Assembly (NCBI RefSeq): GCF_001562425.1
Contig: NZ_LOED01000001.1
Location: forward strand, 124,001-188,000
DNA length: 64,000 nucleotides
Direction of reading: 5' to 3'
DNA from: Fervidicola ferrireducens
GTDB lineage: Bacteria > Bacillota > Thermosediminibacteria > Thermosediminibacterales > Thermosediminibacteraceae
The notes beneath the pieces were generated by a model. The model made no database searches. It saw nothing but the letters and a program-made list of their open reading frames with translations, and had not been told where the DNA came from. Of the stretch, positions 8,299 to 16,329 are shown piece after piece. Within the stretch, counting starts at the first letter, position 1; each line of letters starts with the position of its first letter. The translations under genes were made by a program, and so were the position numbers.

Positions 8299-9099
8299 TT
8301 ACACAAACGCCAATAAACTGAAGGCCATGATGGCCATACCGGCCACGAAGCCGTAAACTGAAAGGTGGTGCTCACCGTATTCGCGGGCCGAGGGGAGAAG
8401 CTCATCAATGGAAATAAAAACCATTATTCCCGCGATGCAGGCAAATATCACTCCTATAACAAGGTCGTTCACGAAGGGAAACAGTATCAGATAAAATATC
8501 GCGGCGCCAAGGGGTTCCGAAAGGCCGGAAAGAAAGGAATAGAGGAAGGCCTTTTTCTTGTCCCCGGTGGCGTAGAAAATCGGCACCGATACCGCTATCC
8601 CCTCCGGGATATTGTGAATGGCTATAGCAAAGGCGATAGGGATGGCGATGGATACTTCCTGCAAGGCAGATGCGAAAGCCGCAAATCCTTCCGGAAAGTT
8701 GTGCACTGCCACCGCAACTGCTGTCAAAAATCCGGTCCTCAGAAGTTTTCCTTCTACTGCACCGCTTTCTCTTATTTTCTCCACCCGCTGCATTTCGTGG
8801 GGGTTTCCCTCGCTGGGGACAAGTTTATCGATGAGTGCTATAAGAAAAACTCCGGTAAAAAAGGAGATGATGCTGATAAAAGAGCCCAATTTTGCCCCCA
8901 AAGCTTTACTTAAAATCTCCATCGATTTCGAGAGCAATTCAACGAATGAAACGTAGACCATAACACCGGCCGAAAGGCCAAGGCTCACCGACAGAAATTT
9001 CGTGTTGGTCTTTTTGGCATAGAAGGCTATGGCACTTCCTATTCCGGTGCTCAACCCCGCAAAAAGAGTCAATAAAAAAGCCCTTATAATGTTGTTCAT
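8299..9099 (-). CDS. ZIP family metal (zinc) transporter, ZupT-like
   Basis: This 266-residue membrane protein has about eight hydrophobic segments and takes up zinc and possibly other divalent metals. The metal-binding helices are clear: AVAVHNFPEGFAAF (about residues 141-154) and AIAIHNIPEGIAVSVP (about 174-189), the paired HNxPEG motifs of the ZIP family. The loop between segments III and IV is charged but short of histidines. The ATG at 9099 follows GGGTGGAGAT; an upstream in-frame extension of 19 codons lacks any family similarity. The length fits bacterial ZupT (about 260). It is monocistronic, and no metal-regulator gene is adjacent. Confidence 0.92.
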   Translation of the reverse strand: MNNIIRAFLLTLFAGLSTGIGSAIAFYAKKTNTKFLSVSLGLSAGVMVYVSFVELLSKSMEILSKALGAKLGSFISIISFFTGVFLIALIDKLVPSEGNPHEMQRVEKIRESGAVEGKLLRTGFLTAVAVAVHNFPEGFAAFASALQEVSIAIPIAFAIAIHNIPEGIAVSVPIFYATGDKKKAFLYSFLSGLSEPLGAAIFYLILFPFVNDLVIGVIFACIAGIMVFISIDELLPSAREYGEHHLSVYGFVAGMAIMAFSLLAFV

Positions 9100-9216
9100 T
9101 ATCTCCACCCTTTTTGAGTGATATAACTTTGATTGAATTCCGGTGCATAACCACATGTTATATTATATGACGGCACCAACATTTTGGTTTCCTGTAAGGC
9201 CTGTTGCTGGTCGAAC

Positions 9217-9983
9217 TCATCCCACCCTGAAAAGCTCCATTATCTCTTCCTTCGAAAGGGCGTTTATGAATACCTCGCCTTCCGATACTATAGAGCTTAT
9301 GAGGTCCTTTTTTCTTTTCTGGAGCTCGTCTATTTTTTCCTCGATGGTTCCCCGGGTTATAAGCCTGAAGACCTGCACGTTGTTCTCCTGCCCTATTCTG
9401 TATGCCCTGTCGGCGGCCTGCTCCTCCACGGCGGGATTCCACCACGGGTCAAAGTGAATCACTGTATCCGCCGATGTAAGGTTAAGGCCCACTCCGCCAG
9501 CTTTGAGCGAAAGCAGGAAGACCTGACCCTTGCCGCTATTGAAATCATCCACAATCCTTTTTCTTTCGGAGACGTCGGTGCTCCCATCAAGATAGGCGTA
9601 ATCTATTTTCAATCTATCCAGGCTTCTCTTGATTTAGAAAAAAGCTCGCTTAATACTTCCGCCTCCACATCCTTCCTTTTTATCGCCCAGGGCCTTTTCA
9701 GGTCACCCTTGCTTTTATGAATATACCAGAGCGCCGCGACCACGTGTTTGCACATACTATCGTACTGTCTTACATACGGGCAGGTGCATCTGAATGCTGT
9801 CAAAACATTGCCTCTAAGCTCCAGCAAAACCTCGTAGTCACGGGTACCCCTCACAACGGCTCGAAATGTGTTCCCATGGAAGACCCCGCTTTTCACCGCT
9901 CCGACTTCGTAATACACCAGCCCTCTTTTTACAATTTCGGGTGGAATAGAGCTTAATACGTCCTGCAAATTTGCAATTTCCAT
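9217..9983 (-). pseudogene. SWIM / SNF2-family helicase collapsed by an internal deletion
   Basis: Two - strand pieces belong to one former gene. The 5' piece (9983-9609) encodes about 124 residues with a SWIM zinc-binding motif, RCTCPY then CKHVVAALW, typical of the N-terminus of bacterial SNF2 proteins. The 3' piece (about 9640-9217, another frame) encodes only the last helicase part. It has YLDGSTDVSER, LSLKAGGVGLNLTSAD and WWNPAVEEQAADRAYRIGQ, which are motifs V and VI of Snf2 ATPases. The ATPase core with Walker A and B (several hundred residues) is missing. The two pieces meet near 9640, where reading changes frame and stops. The ribosome site and start of the SWIM part (GGAGGAAGTTGCT ATG) remain intact, so a short SWIM protein might still be made. 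Confidence 0.85.
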
Positions 9984-10093
9984 AGCAACTTCCTCCAGCC
10001 GGCTTTTTTAATGAAAGATATACGACGGTCACATGTGCCTTGGAGTACGATGAACTTTCATCCCAGGCGTTTCCTCTTCATGATTTAAAATAG

Positions 10094-10501
10094 TTACTCG
10101 TCAATTGCTGCCACAGGAATATCCAATTTTTGAGCAATATCTATTAACTTTGAATCTAATGTTACTAATGTGGCATTCTTTCTGCGGCTTACAACTAAAT
10201 ACATGATATCATAGGTGGGATGTTTAAGTTTACATGCTAATGGAATTGCCTCTTCATAAAGATCCTCAGCTTTTATAAACTGATCAACCATTTCTATCAT
10301 ATGTCTGATTTTATGAAGCAGATCCTCAACAGGATATTTCTGAAGAATATTGTATTTCCACATTACATTGGAGGCCTCATATATGTAAAGAGAGGGGGCG
10401 ATAATCCATTCCGCTTTTTCAAGAATATCTATTATTTTTTTCTGCTTTGGCCGCCCCATTACAACTTCAACTGCAGCACTTACATCGATTGTAATGATCA
10501 T
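10094..10501 (-). CDS. PIN-domain toxin (VapC-like ribonuclease)
   Basis: This 135-residue protein of the PIN fold is the usual endoribonuclease toxin of type II toxin-antitoxin pairs. The acidic active-site residues are visible: Asp6 in IITIDVSAAVE, Glu in YEASNVMW (about residue 43), Asp in HPTYDIMYLV (about 98) and Asp in LVTLDSKLI (about 116). Its start overlaps the stop of the upstream RHH antitoxin gene by four bases (ATGA), the normal arrangement of antitoxin first and toxin second. RNA target unknown. Confidence 0.9.
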   Translation of the reverse strand: MIITIDVSAAVEVVMGRPKQKKIIDILEKAEWIIAPSLYIYEASNVMWKYNILQKYPVEDLLHKIRHMIEMVDQFIKAEDLYEEAIPLACKLKHPTYDIMYLVVSRRKNATLVTLDSKLIDIAQKLDIPVAAIDE

Positions 10502-10746
10502 CTTTCACGATCCTCTCGTATTAATTTTACTGGATCTAAAGCATCTTTATAATTTTTATCCTTGGTTTCCTGGATTATATGGTTAAAAAGTAATGAACGA
10601 CGTTTTTTGTTACTTTTTTCTAGTTGTAATGCTTTTTCCAACAAAATTATTGTTTCCTGGGCAATACTTCGCCTTTCAGCTTCTGCCAGTTGAATAATTT
10701 GTTGGTAAATATAATCAGGTAAATCACGCACCTGTAAAGAAGGCAT
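10498..10746 (-). CDS. Ribbon-helix-helix antitoxin (FitA/VapB-like)
   Basis: This 82-residue protein has a short N-terminal ribbon-helix-helix DNA-binding domain. The beta strand is SLQVRDLP and is followed by helices containing IIQLAEAERRSIAQETIILL. The remaining C-terminal tail is charged and probably wraps the PIN toxin. The ATG at 10746 is chosen because an AAAGGAGGGG ribosome site lies just upstream; an earlier in-frame ATG would place that site inside the gene. It overlaps the toxin start by four bases. The RHH protein probably neutralises the PIN toxin and represses the pair's own promoter. Confidence 0.88.
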   Translation of the reverse strand: MPSLQVRDLPDYIYQQIIQLAEAERRSIAQETIILLEKALQLEKSNKKRRSLLFNHIIQETKDKNYKDALDPVKLIREDRER

Positions 10747-10916
10747 CACAACCCCTCCTTTCATTGTTCTTGCTATAGTATATCAAAAAATCACGATGCA
10801 TGCAATTTGCATTCAATAAGCAGGGACGTGCGTAAAATAAATGTCGCAGGAAGAGCGTCAGTTTACCGAAGAATCTGGTATAATATAATAAAATAAGGAA
10901 GTTTGTGGTGATTTTA

Positions 10917-11171
10917 TGGAAAGTGGAAGGACTGAAAAAAAGATATGCATGAAATTGATATTAAAAAGACCCTTGATAAGACTGCTATAGAAGCTATGGT
11001 TGATATAGGTAACCACATCAAAAACTTACGCCGATACCTTTGAAATTCTATACAAAAACGGAATTATAGAAAAAAAAGACGCCGACACTTATAAGCTCAT
11101 GGCCAAATTCCGAAATCGAATTGTTCATTTTTATGATGAAGTCGACGATAGAGAAGTTTATAGGATATTAC
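10917..11171 (+). pseudogene. HepT-family toxin remnant
   Basis: Degraded coding sequence of a HepT-like (DUF86) protein. One frame reads TAIEAMVDIGNHIK and the next frame continues KTYADTFEILYKNGIIEKKDAD and MAKFRNRIVHFYDEVDDREVY. The latter contains the family RNxxxH-type RNase motif and the VD..VY ending. A one-base frame change near 11025 and loss of the N-terminal helices make it non-functional. Its 3' end runs into the end of the convergent metallo-hydrolase gene at 11158. No partner nucleotidyltransferase gene is left beside it. Confidence 0.8.
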
Positions 11172-12717
11172 ATTTTCCCTTCTCCGGCCACAGTACCTTG
11201 CAAAATCCCATAAAGCGCTCGAAAAATTCCCTTTCTTCGGTGTGCACGGGAATGAGAACCTTCGGCTTTATCGTCTCCACCATCTCCTCTATCCCTGGGC
11301 CGTGGATGTGGCCGCTGGCGTGAAAGCCCGACCTTTCCCTGTCTCGGCCTAGAGTACCGTAAAGTTCAAATCCGAAGTAGTCTATCCAGTTCCTCACTCG
11401 CTGGTGGTCTATGAGCATCTCTTCGTCGAAGGCTTCGCTGGAAGAATATATGTACGTTCCGCCCTCCGGTTGTATGTCCAGAAATGCGTGAAAGTCGTAG
11501 TATGAAAAGCAAAGTATGTAACTTCTCGGGTCTTTTTTTATGTCCTCCGCCGTAACGGTCTTATCGATGGGCATCCTTTCGAAGAGGGCCGCTTCCCATT
11601 TGTCCATGCGGGATTTCGGCTTTACATACATCCTTATCCTGCCGTCAGCGTGCGGGTCGGGCACTCCATCCTCCTCTGCCGCTTTCAAAGCCTCTAGCAG
11701 GTATACGTCCTTGGCAGTGAGAACCAGCTGCCTTCCCGTCTTCCCGGCTATCTCGAGGAACGAAAGCAGGCGCTCGACATTTCTCGGGCCGAAATCCGAC
11801 ACAACAAGCCCTCCGGCTTTTGAAACCACGTCAAAGCAGTTTGCGGCAACTTCTTCTTCGGTGACGGGCTTTTTCGTCCCGGGGTGCGTCCCCTCGCATA
11901 TAAGGGCCACTGGCTCGAGCTTTGCCGCTTCTTCGAAAAAGCGCCTGGTCAACGCCGCATTCTTCCCGTGGAGCCTGAGGTCGCCGGTGTATATTATCCA
12001 CCCTTCGGAAGTCTTTACGCCAAAAGCGCTTGCGCCGGGTATGGAGTGGTCCACCGGCCAGATTTTCACCGTAAAATCACCAATTTTTGCTTCGCTGCCT
12101 TCAGCTTCCAGTTTGCGGCACTCCAGTTTCCGCGAGTGGTCGTAATTTTCCCAAAAAGTACAGGCGCTTTCCGGAATAAAATCTTTTCCAAGGATTTTAT
12201 ACCGCCTCTGCTTGAAAGCTGTGGACTTGTAATGGCCTGTCTGCAAAAGGCCGTCCTTGTATTCCCGGGGATTTATGTAGCATATCTCCTGCAGGCGGTT
12301 TCCGCCTCCCGTATCCTGCAACGCTTTGCAAATCACGGCGGCGGTAAGGCTCGTTATCACCGGGACGTCCTCGCGGACGTACGAAAGGTGCCCGCAGTGG
12401 TCGTAGTGGGCGTGGGAAAGGAGGATTCCCTGGACCTCGGTCTTTCGATACCGCGGATGTGAGGAATACCTTTTCCACACGCCGGGATATTCGAGGTCGG
12501 TTCTGTATAGGCCTTCCAGCGGCGGCAGAATGTCCAGGGCGAGAAGGTCGTAAAATCCAAAGCCGCTCCTCGGGCCTAAAAATTCGTCGAAGAACATGCC
12601 CTCTGCTTTGAAGTTGGTGCCGAAGTCCAGAAAAATAGCGTTTTCTTCATCTTCCAGAAGGATCTTATTGCCCCCGATGCAGCCCACACCATCATAAAAG
12701 GTAATTTTTAAGGACAT
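11158..12717 (-). CDS. Beta-CASP metallo-beta-lactamase fold hydrolase (RNase J-like)
   Basis: This 519-residue protein has an MBL fold at the N-terminus with the zinc-binding motif LLSHAHYDHCGHL (about residues 99-111) and YTGDLRLHG further on (about 240). A beta-CASP insertion follows, with ICEGTHPG and VVSDFGPRNVERLLSF. The C-terminal SGHIHGPGIEEMVETIKP and VLIPVHTE are beta-CASP motifs seen in RNase J and related nucleases, so an RNA or DNA phosphodiesterase role is likely. The length is close to RNase J (about 550), but the N-terminal insertion FLGPRSGFGFYDLLA is unlike it. This is probably an accessory paralogue rather than the essential housekeeping enzyme. The start ATG follows GGGGTGATGGA. 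Transcribed alone. Confidence 0.85.
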   Translation of the reverse strand: MSLKITFYDGVGCIGGNKILLEDEENAIFLDFGTNFKAEGMFFDEFLGPRSGFGFYDLLALDILPPLEGLYRTDLEYPGVWKRYSSHPRYRKTEVQGILLSHAHYDHCGHLSYVREDVPVITSLTAAVICKALQDTGGGNRLQEICYINPREYKDGLLQTGHYKSTAFKQRRYKILGKDFIPESACTFWENYDHSRKLECRKLEAEGSEAKIGDFTVKIWPVDHSIPGASAFGVKTSEGWIIYTGDLRLHGKNAALTRRFFEEAAKLEPVALICEGTHPGTKKPVTEEEVAANCFDVVSKAGGLVVSDFGPRNVERLLSFLEIAGKTGRQLVLTAKDVYLLEALKAAEEDGVPDPHADGRIRMYVKPKSRMDKWEAALFERMPIDKTVTAEDIKKDPRSYILCFSYYDFHAFLDIQPEGGTYIYSSSEAFDEEMLIDHQRVRNWIDYFGFELYGTLGRDRERSGFHASGHIHGPGIEEMVETIKPKVLIPVHTEEREFFERFMGFCKVLWPEKGKCNIL

Positions 12718-12753
12718 TCCATCACCCCAATTCTTTCTTTGATCTATATTTCA

Positions 12754-12792
12754 ACGGTGCGTTTTACACCGCTTTGTAATTTTATTTTAAAA
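12754..12792. repeat. Copy 1 of a repeated hairpin element
   Basis: The segment holds the dyad CGGTG/CACCG with a short loop, then CTTTGTA and TTTTAAAAT. A near-identical arrangement occurs at 15081-15124 with a stronger stem. Both copies lie in the leader of a - strand gene (here the beta-CASP hydrolase, 37 bases upstream of its ATG). Confidence 0.55.
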
Positions 12793-12880
12793 TTGTGAGG
12801 TGATGTGGTATATTCTTAGTAAGCAATAAATTATAGTGGTTTTGCAAACAAATTTAACGTAAAAACAAGGAGGCGTTTAA

Positions 12881-13723
12881 ATGAAAAACTTCGTTTCGGT
12901 TGACTGGCTTTACGAAAACATCGATAACGAGAACATAAAGATTTTCGATGTGAGAAGCGATCTTTTTGATAAAGAATACGGTAAAAAGGTTTTTGAAGAA
13001 GGACATATAAAAAATGCTCGCTTTATTGATCTAGAAGAACATCTTTCAGGGCCAAAAGGAAAGCACGGTGGGAGACACCCCCTTCCGAATTTAGAAGAAT
13101 TTACCGAAACGGTAAGAAGCCTCGGTATTGGAAACGATACAATCGTAATTGCCTATGATGAACAAAAAATCGCATCCGCTTCAAGATTTTGCTTTATGCT
13201 CAGGCTAATAGGCCATGAAAAAAATTTCATCCTCAACGGCGGAATAAAAAGGTGGATGGATAAAGGTTATCCTCTGGAAAAAGGAAGCGGTGATAATGAA
13301 TATAAGGGTTTATCCGATTTTTCCCCCGAGTTTCACCTGGAATTGGTAGCTGATGTAAACGACGTAAGGGCGGCTATAGGCAAAGAGGATGCCGCTATCG
13401 TCGATTCCAGGATGCCTGAAAGATTCAAAGGCTTGATAGAACCCATCGATTTTAAAAAAGGCCATATTCCCTCCGCAGTAAACTTTTTCTGGAAAGAAAA
13501 CTTGAAGGAAAACGGCGAACTAAAAGATATAGAAGAACTCAAAGAAAGATTTTCACCTTTGAAAGGAAAGAAAGATATAATCATCTACTGCGGTTCCGGT
13601 ATAGATGCCACATTTAACTTTTTCACCTTGGATGAGCTTGGAATAAAAGCAAGGGTGTACATAGGAAGCTTCAGCGATTGGATAACTTATGATGAAAATG
13701 AAGTAATTGTTGAAGTTTGTTAA
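12881..13723 (+). CDS. Tandem-rhodanese sulfurtransferase
   Basis: This 280-residue protein with two rhodanese domains transfers sulfur from thiosulfate or 3-mercaptopyruvate to an acceptor such as cyanide or a thiol. The N-terminal inactive domain has IKIFDVRSDLFD (about residues 18-29) and the GGRHPLP segment. The C-terminal domain carries the catalytic loop IIYCGSGIDATFNF (Cys about residue 237). The CGSG form is like mercaptopyruvate sulfurtransferases rather than the CRKG of thiosulfate sulfurtransferases. The ATG follows AAGGAGG. The Uma2 gene begins 52 bases downstream on the same strand, and the two may be co-transcribed. Confidence 0.9.
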   Translation: MKNFVSVDWLYENIDNENIKIFDVRSDLFDKEYGKKVFEEGHIKNARFIDLEEHLSGPKGKHGGRHPLPNLEEFTETVRSLGIGNDTIVIAYDEQKIASASRFCFMLRLIGHEKNFILNGGIKRWMDKGYPLEKGSGDNEYKGLSDFSPEFHLELVADVNDVRAAIGKEDAAIVDSRMPERFKGLIEPIDFKKGHIPSAVNFFWKENLKENGELKDIEELKERFSPLKGKKDIIIYCGSGIDATFNFFTLDELGIKARVYIGSFSDWITYDENEVIVEVC

Positions 13724-13775
13724 TTTATATTATGTTTGCACTTTGGAAATAACATAAAAAAGGAGGATGAAGTTG

Positions 13776-14351
13776 ATGCCCTCGCCTGAGGAAAGCAAAA
13801 AATATACTTATGCCGACTATCTGACATGGCCAGACGATGAACGTTGGGAGATCATTGATGGCATAGCCTATATGCAGGCTGCTCCTACATGGCAGCATCA
13901 GGCTGTCGTCTTAGAATTGGCAAGACAGTTTGCCGATTATCTTAGAGGTAAGTCTTGCATGGTTTTTACAGCTCCTTTTGATTTAAGGCTTCCGGAAGAA
14001 AATGAGAAAGATGAGGATACAAAAAACGTCCTTCAACCTGATATAGTTGTTATATGTAACAAAGAGGGGCTTAAAGGTACCGGCTATTACGGCATTCCTG
14101 ATCTTATAATTGAGGTAACGTCACCATCTACATCACGGAAAGATAGGTTGCTTAAGTTTAATAAATACGAGAAAGTCGGCGTGAAAGAATACTGGATAGT
14201 AGATCCCGATGGGAAATTCGTTAGTGTTTTTACTCTGCAGGAAAATAAAAGATATGGCCGGCCTGAATTGTATAGCGACAAAGATAAAATAAAAGTGTCT
14301 ATTTTCCCGGATCTCGTAATTGATCTTGAGCCGGTATTCGCGGGAATATAA
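13776..14351 (+). CDS. Uma2 family (DUF820) restriction-endonuclease-fold protein, intact
   Basis: This 191-residue protein has the PD-(D/E)xK-like Uma2 fold. Visible family signatures are YADYLTWPDDERWEIIDG (near the N-terminus), LQPDIVVIC (Asp ligand, about residue 88), the LIIEVTSPSTSRKDR segment (about 109-123, acidic and basic catalytic residues) and YWIVDPDGK. The start is placed at the second ATG (13776) because AGGAGG at 13761-13766 touches the first ATG (13767). Cellular role unknown; members are abundant in cyanobacteria and in some thermophilic Firmicutes, often as mobile multi-copy families. A second, nonsense-mutated copy lies at 15119-15682. Confidence 0.88.
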   Translation: MPSPEESKKYTYADYLTWPDDERWEIIDGIAYMQAAPTWQHQAVVLELARQFADYLRGKSCMVFTAPFDLRLPEENEKDEDTKNVLQPDIVVICNKEGLKGTGYYGIPDLIIEVTSPSTSRKDRLLKFNKYEKVGVKEYWIVDPDGKFVSVFTLQENKRYGRPELYSDKDKIKVSIFPDLVIDLEPVFAGI

Positions 14352-14414
14352 ATATATTTGGACAAAACGGCATAACTTAACTTTTAAGCAAATCAAAATT
14401 ATTCCTAGCTTTTT

Positions 14415-15041
14415 CTATTTTTGCGGAAAAAGCCTGTCTTTGTAATAACCGTTAGCGAGGTAGACGGCAGCTAGTGGGTTGTGGCCCAGGATCCTATCCT
14501 TAACCGCCAGCACGGTCACCGGCGCCTTGGAGTATTTTATGAAAAGCGAATCATGGCCAACGCAGAGCCCCAAAATTATGTTCAAATCCGTCCTGGCCTT
14601 GTTTAAGAAAAAGGCCTGCCCGACGGGGTTGCACATAGGCTCGTAAGTCCCAGGCCGCACTTTCTCGCTCTCTTTTATCTTTATATTCTCTTTGGGGATG
14701 CTGCAGTTTTTGCACACCACCGAATTTACTGTAAAGCCGTTGGCGGTAAGGATTTCGACCACCATTTTCGCTTCCTGCCTCAGGCCTATGCAGAAAGCCA
14801 ATCCCAGATTCTTAAACCCGCATTTTCGAGAAAACTCCATTATTTCTTCTATCCTCGTCCACCTGCAGTAACCTTCGCTTTCGACCAATGCCGAAAAATA
14901 AGCCAACTTTTGGTTTTCATCCGAAAAATATTTCTCCAATATTTCTTCCCTGTCTTCCTCAAGGCAGGGACAGTTTTTGGGAGCTTTCGAAAGGTCTCCG
15001 GACCTGCAGGCAAAAGCGGCACATTGAGCACAGTTGTACAT
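14415..15041 (-). CDS. DUF1847 cysteine-rich, probably metal-binding protein
   Basis: This roughly 208-residue protein belongs to the DUF1847 group found in anaerobes. The N-terminus has a cysteine cluster, YNCAQCAAFAC then CPCL, that looks like a metal or Fe-S site. More cysteines follow at FCIGLRQEA, VVCKNCS and EPMCNPVGQA. The C-terminal half has the hydrophobic LNIILGLCVGHDSLF. I place the start at the ATG at 15041, behind AAAGGGGGC; an earlier in-frame ATG would put that site inside the gene. The function is not known. The gene is monocistronic, and copy 2 of the repeated hairpin lies in its leader. Confidence 0.8.
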   Translation of the reverse strand: MYNCAQCAAFACRSGDLSKAPKNCPCLEEDREEILEKYFSDENQKLAYFSALVESEGYCRWTRIEEIMEFSRKCGFKNLGLAFCIGLRQEAKMVVEILTANGFTVNSVVCKNCSIPKENIKIKESEKVRPGTYEPMCNPVGQAFFLNKARTDLNIILGLCVGHDSLFIKYSKAPVTVLAVKDRILGHNPLAAVYLANGYYKDRLFPQK

Positions 15042-15080
15042 TTTTTTGCCCCCTTTAGCTTGCATTTTTCAACCACAAAT

Positions 15081-15124
15081 ACGGCGGCGTACTTTACGCC
15101 GCTTTGTAGGTTGTGATTTTAAAA
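15081..15124. repeat. Copy 2 of a repeated hairpin element
   Basis: Perfect dyad GCGGCGT/ACGCCGC around 5 bases, then CTTTGTA and ATTTTAAAAT. It is the same layout as 12754-12792. It lies 40 bases upstream of the DUF1847 start and touches the end of the Uma2 pseudogene. Confidence 0.6.
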
Positions 15125-15682
15125 TAGAAACTTTAAGTCTATCTCAAGATCCTCGAAAATAGAAACTTTTACTTTGTCATCCTAGGTATATAACTCAGGT
15201 CGACCGTATCTTTTGTCTTCCTGTAAAACGAACACACTCAAGATTTTACTTTCCGGTTCCACTATCCAGTATTCTTTTACGCCGTATTTTTCATATAAGT
15301 TAAACTTATGCAGTTTATCTTTCTGAGCTGTCGAAGGCGAAGTGATTTCTACAATCAAATCAGGCGCTCCAGTACACCCTTTCTCATCAAGCTTGGATTC
15401 ATCGCACACAACTATTATGTCGGGCTGAACCACGGTTTTTATCTCTTTCTCGTCCTTTTCATTTCCGTCAGGAAATCTTACATCAAAAGGTGCCATATAC
15501 ACTTCATACGATTTATCTTTGAGATAATTGAAGAATTGGTAGAAAAGCTGTCCTAAGATTCTTTGATGGGTTCTTGAGTGGGATGTCATCAAGTAAACCT
15601 GGCCATGAATCAGTTCAATTCTTTAATTTTCAGGCCATGCTATATAATCCGCATAAGTATATATTTTATTTTCTTTTGGCAA
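15119..15682 (-). pseudogene. Uma2 family gene inactivated by two in-frame stop codons
   Basis: A full-length paralogue of the Uma2 gene at 13776, on the opposite strand. From a probable TTG at 15682 it reads PKENKIYTYADYIAWPEN, hits TAA (where E is expected), continues in the same frame RIELIHGQVYLMTSHSRTHQ through VQPDIIVVC, VEITSPSTAQKDK and YWIVEPESK to PELYT, then hits TAG and again continues in frame DDKVKVSIFEDLEIDLK. Both stops are simple substitutions with no frame change, so decay looks recent. The 136-codon stretch between the stops (15592-15182) is still open and retains the putative active site. Confidence 0.87.
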
Positions 15683-15715
15683 AGGCTTTTTACACCTTCT
15701 TTCGAAAAACTACCC

Positions 15716-16307
15716 TCTCTTAAGATGTACCTCGCCTGCTCCTCTCCTACCAGAGATATTACGCCAAAAGTCTTATTTCGTAAGCCGGATGCTTTGCCGC
15801 CGCTACCAGCAGCGACGCCAACTCAATTGCCTCTTTTTTATTTACCTTTCTTTCAACGATTGCACCTTGCACCCGGTAGGGTACCACATGAGGTTTGAGA
15901 GGTACCCTGCTGGATTCCCTCAAAGGTCTTATACTACCGTTATAGCAAAGGTAATTGCTAAACTGTATAATCTCCGGCACACACCGGAAGTGTTCTACCA
16001 GCATGATGGTGCCTCCGAAGGACTCCCGGGCTATATCGTAAATCGACCGCCTTCCGTCATAAAGTATGGCATTCGGTATATCCTTTAAGTATTCTGCTCT
16101 AATATCCTTAATGCGTTCCAGCTCCTGTCCAACGCCTTCTGGACTTACCTGTTCGTGGTCACCCACAACAACTACTTTTTCAGCCAAATACAGCGCCGTA
16201 AGGGCCAACGAATCGCACTGGCTTGCTTCATCGATGATAACCACATCAAAGCGCGTTGTCTTTGGATCGAACTGTTCTACCACGCGGGAAAGCGACATAA
16301 TCCACAT
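15716..16307 (-). pseudogene. SF1 (UPF1/Dna2-like) helicase fragment
   Basis: This is the middle part of a large superfamily 1 helicase. It includes VVIIDEASQCD (Walker B, DEAS), VVVVGDHEQVSPEGVG (motif III, GDxxQ) and LVEHFRCVPEIIQFSN (motif IV). The Walker A part upstream is missing. A stop precedes the first Met, close to where the methyltransferase gene now ends (16330). Near 15775 one base is lost (TACGAAATAAG where TACGAAAATAAG is expected). The coding continues in the next frame as KTFGVISLVGEEQARYI, then merges into the Uma2 pseudogene. The C-terminal RecA domain with motif VI is gone. The gene was truncated at both ends. Confidence 0.82.
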
Positions 16308-16329
16308 TCAAATAAATAAGCAAAAATTT

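Noticed and set aside
10810-10860. GGGACGTGCGTAAAATAAATGTCGC as a possible IS200/RAYT-type repeat end
   Set aside because: Only a weak imperfect dyad, no transposase nearby and no second copy seen.
11540-12462. Two + strand ORFs (201 and 192 codons) over the beta-CASP gene
   Set aside because: They overlap the intact hydrolase on the other strand and show no family features.
12380-12480. Short GC-rich repeats as a possible CRISPR
   Set aside because: No regular repeat-spacer pattern; the sequence is ordinary coding for the beta-CASP protein.
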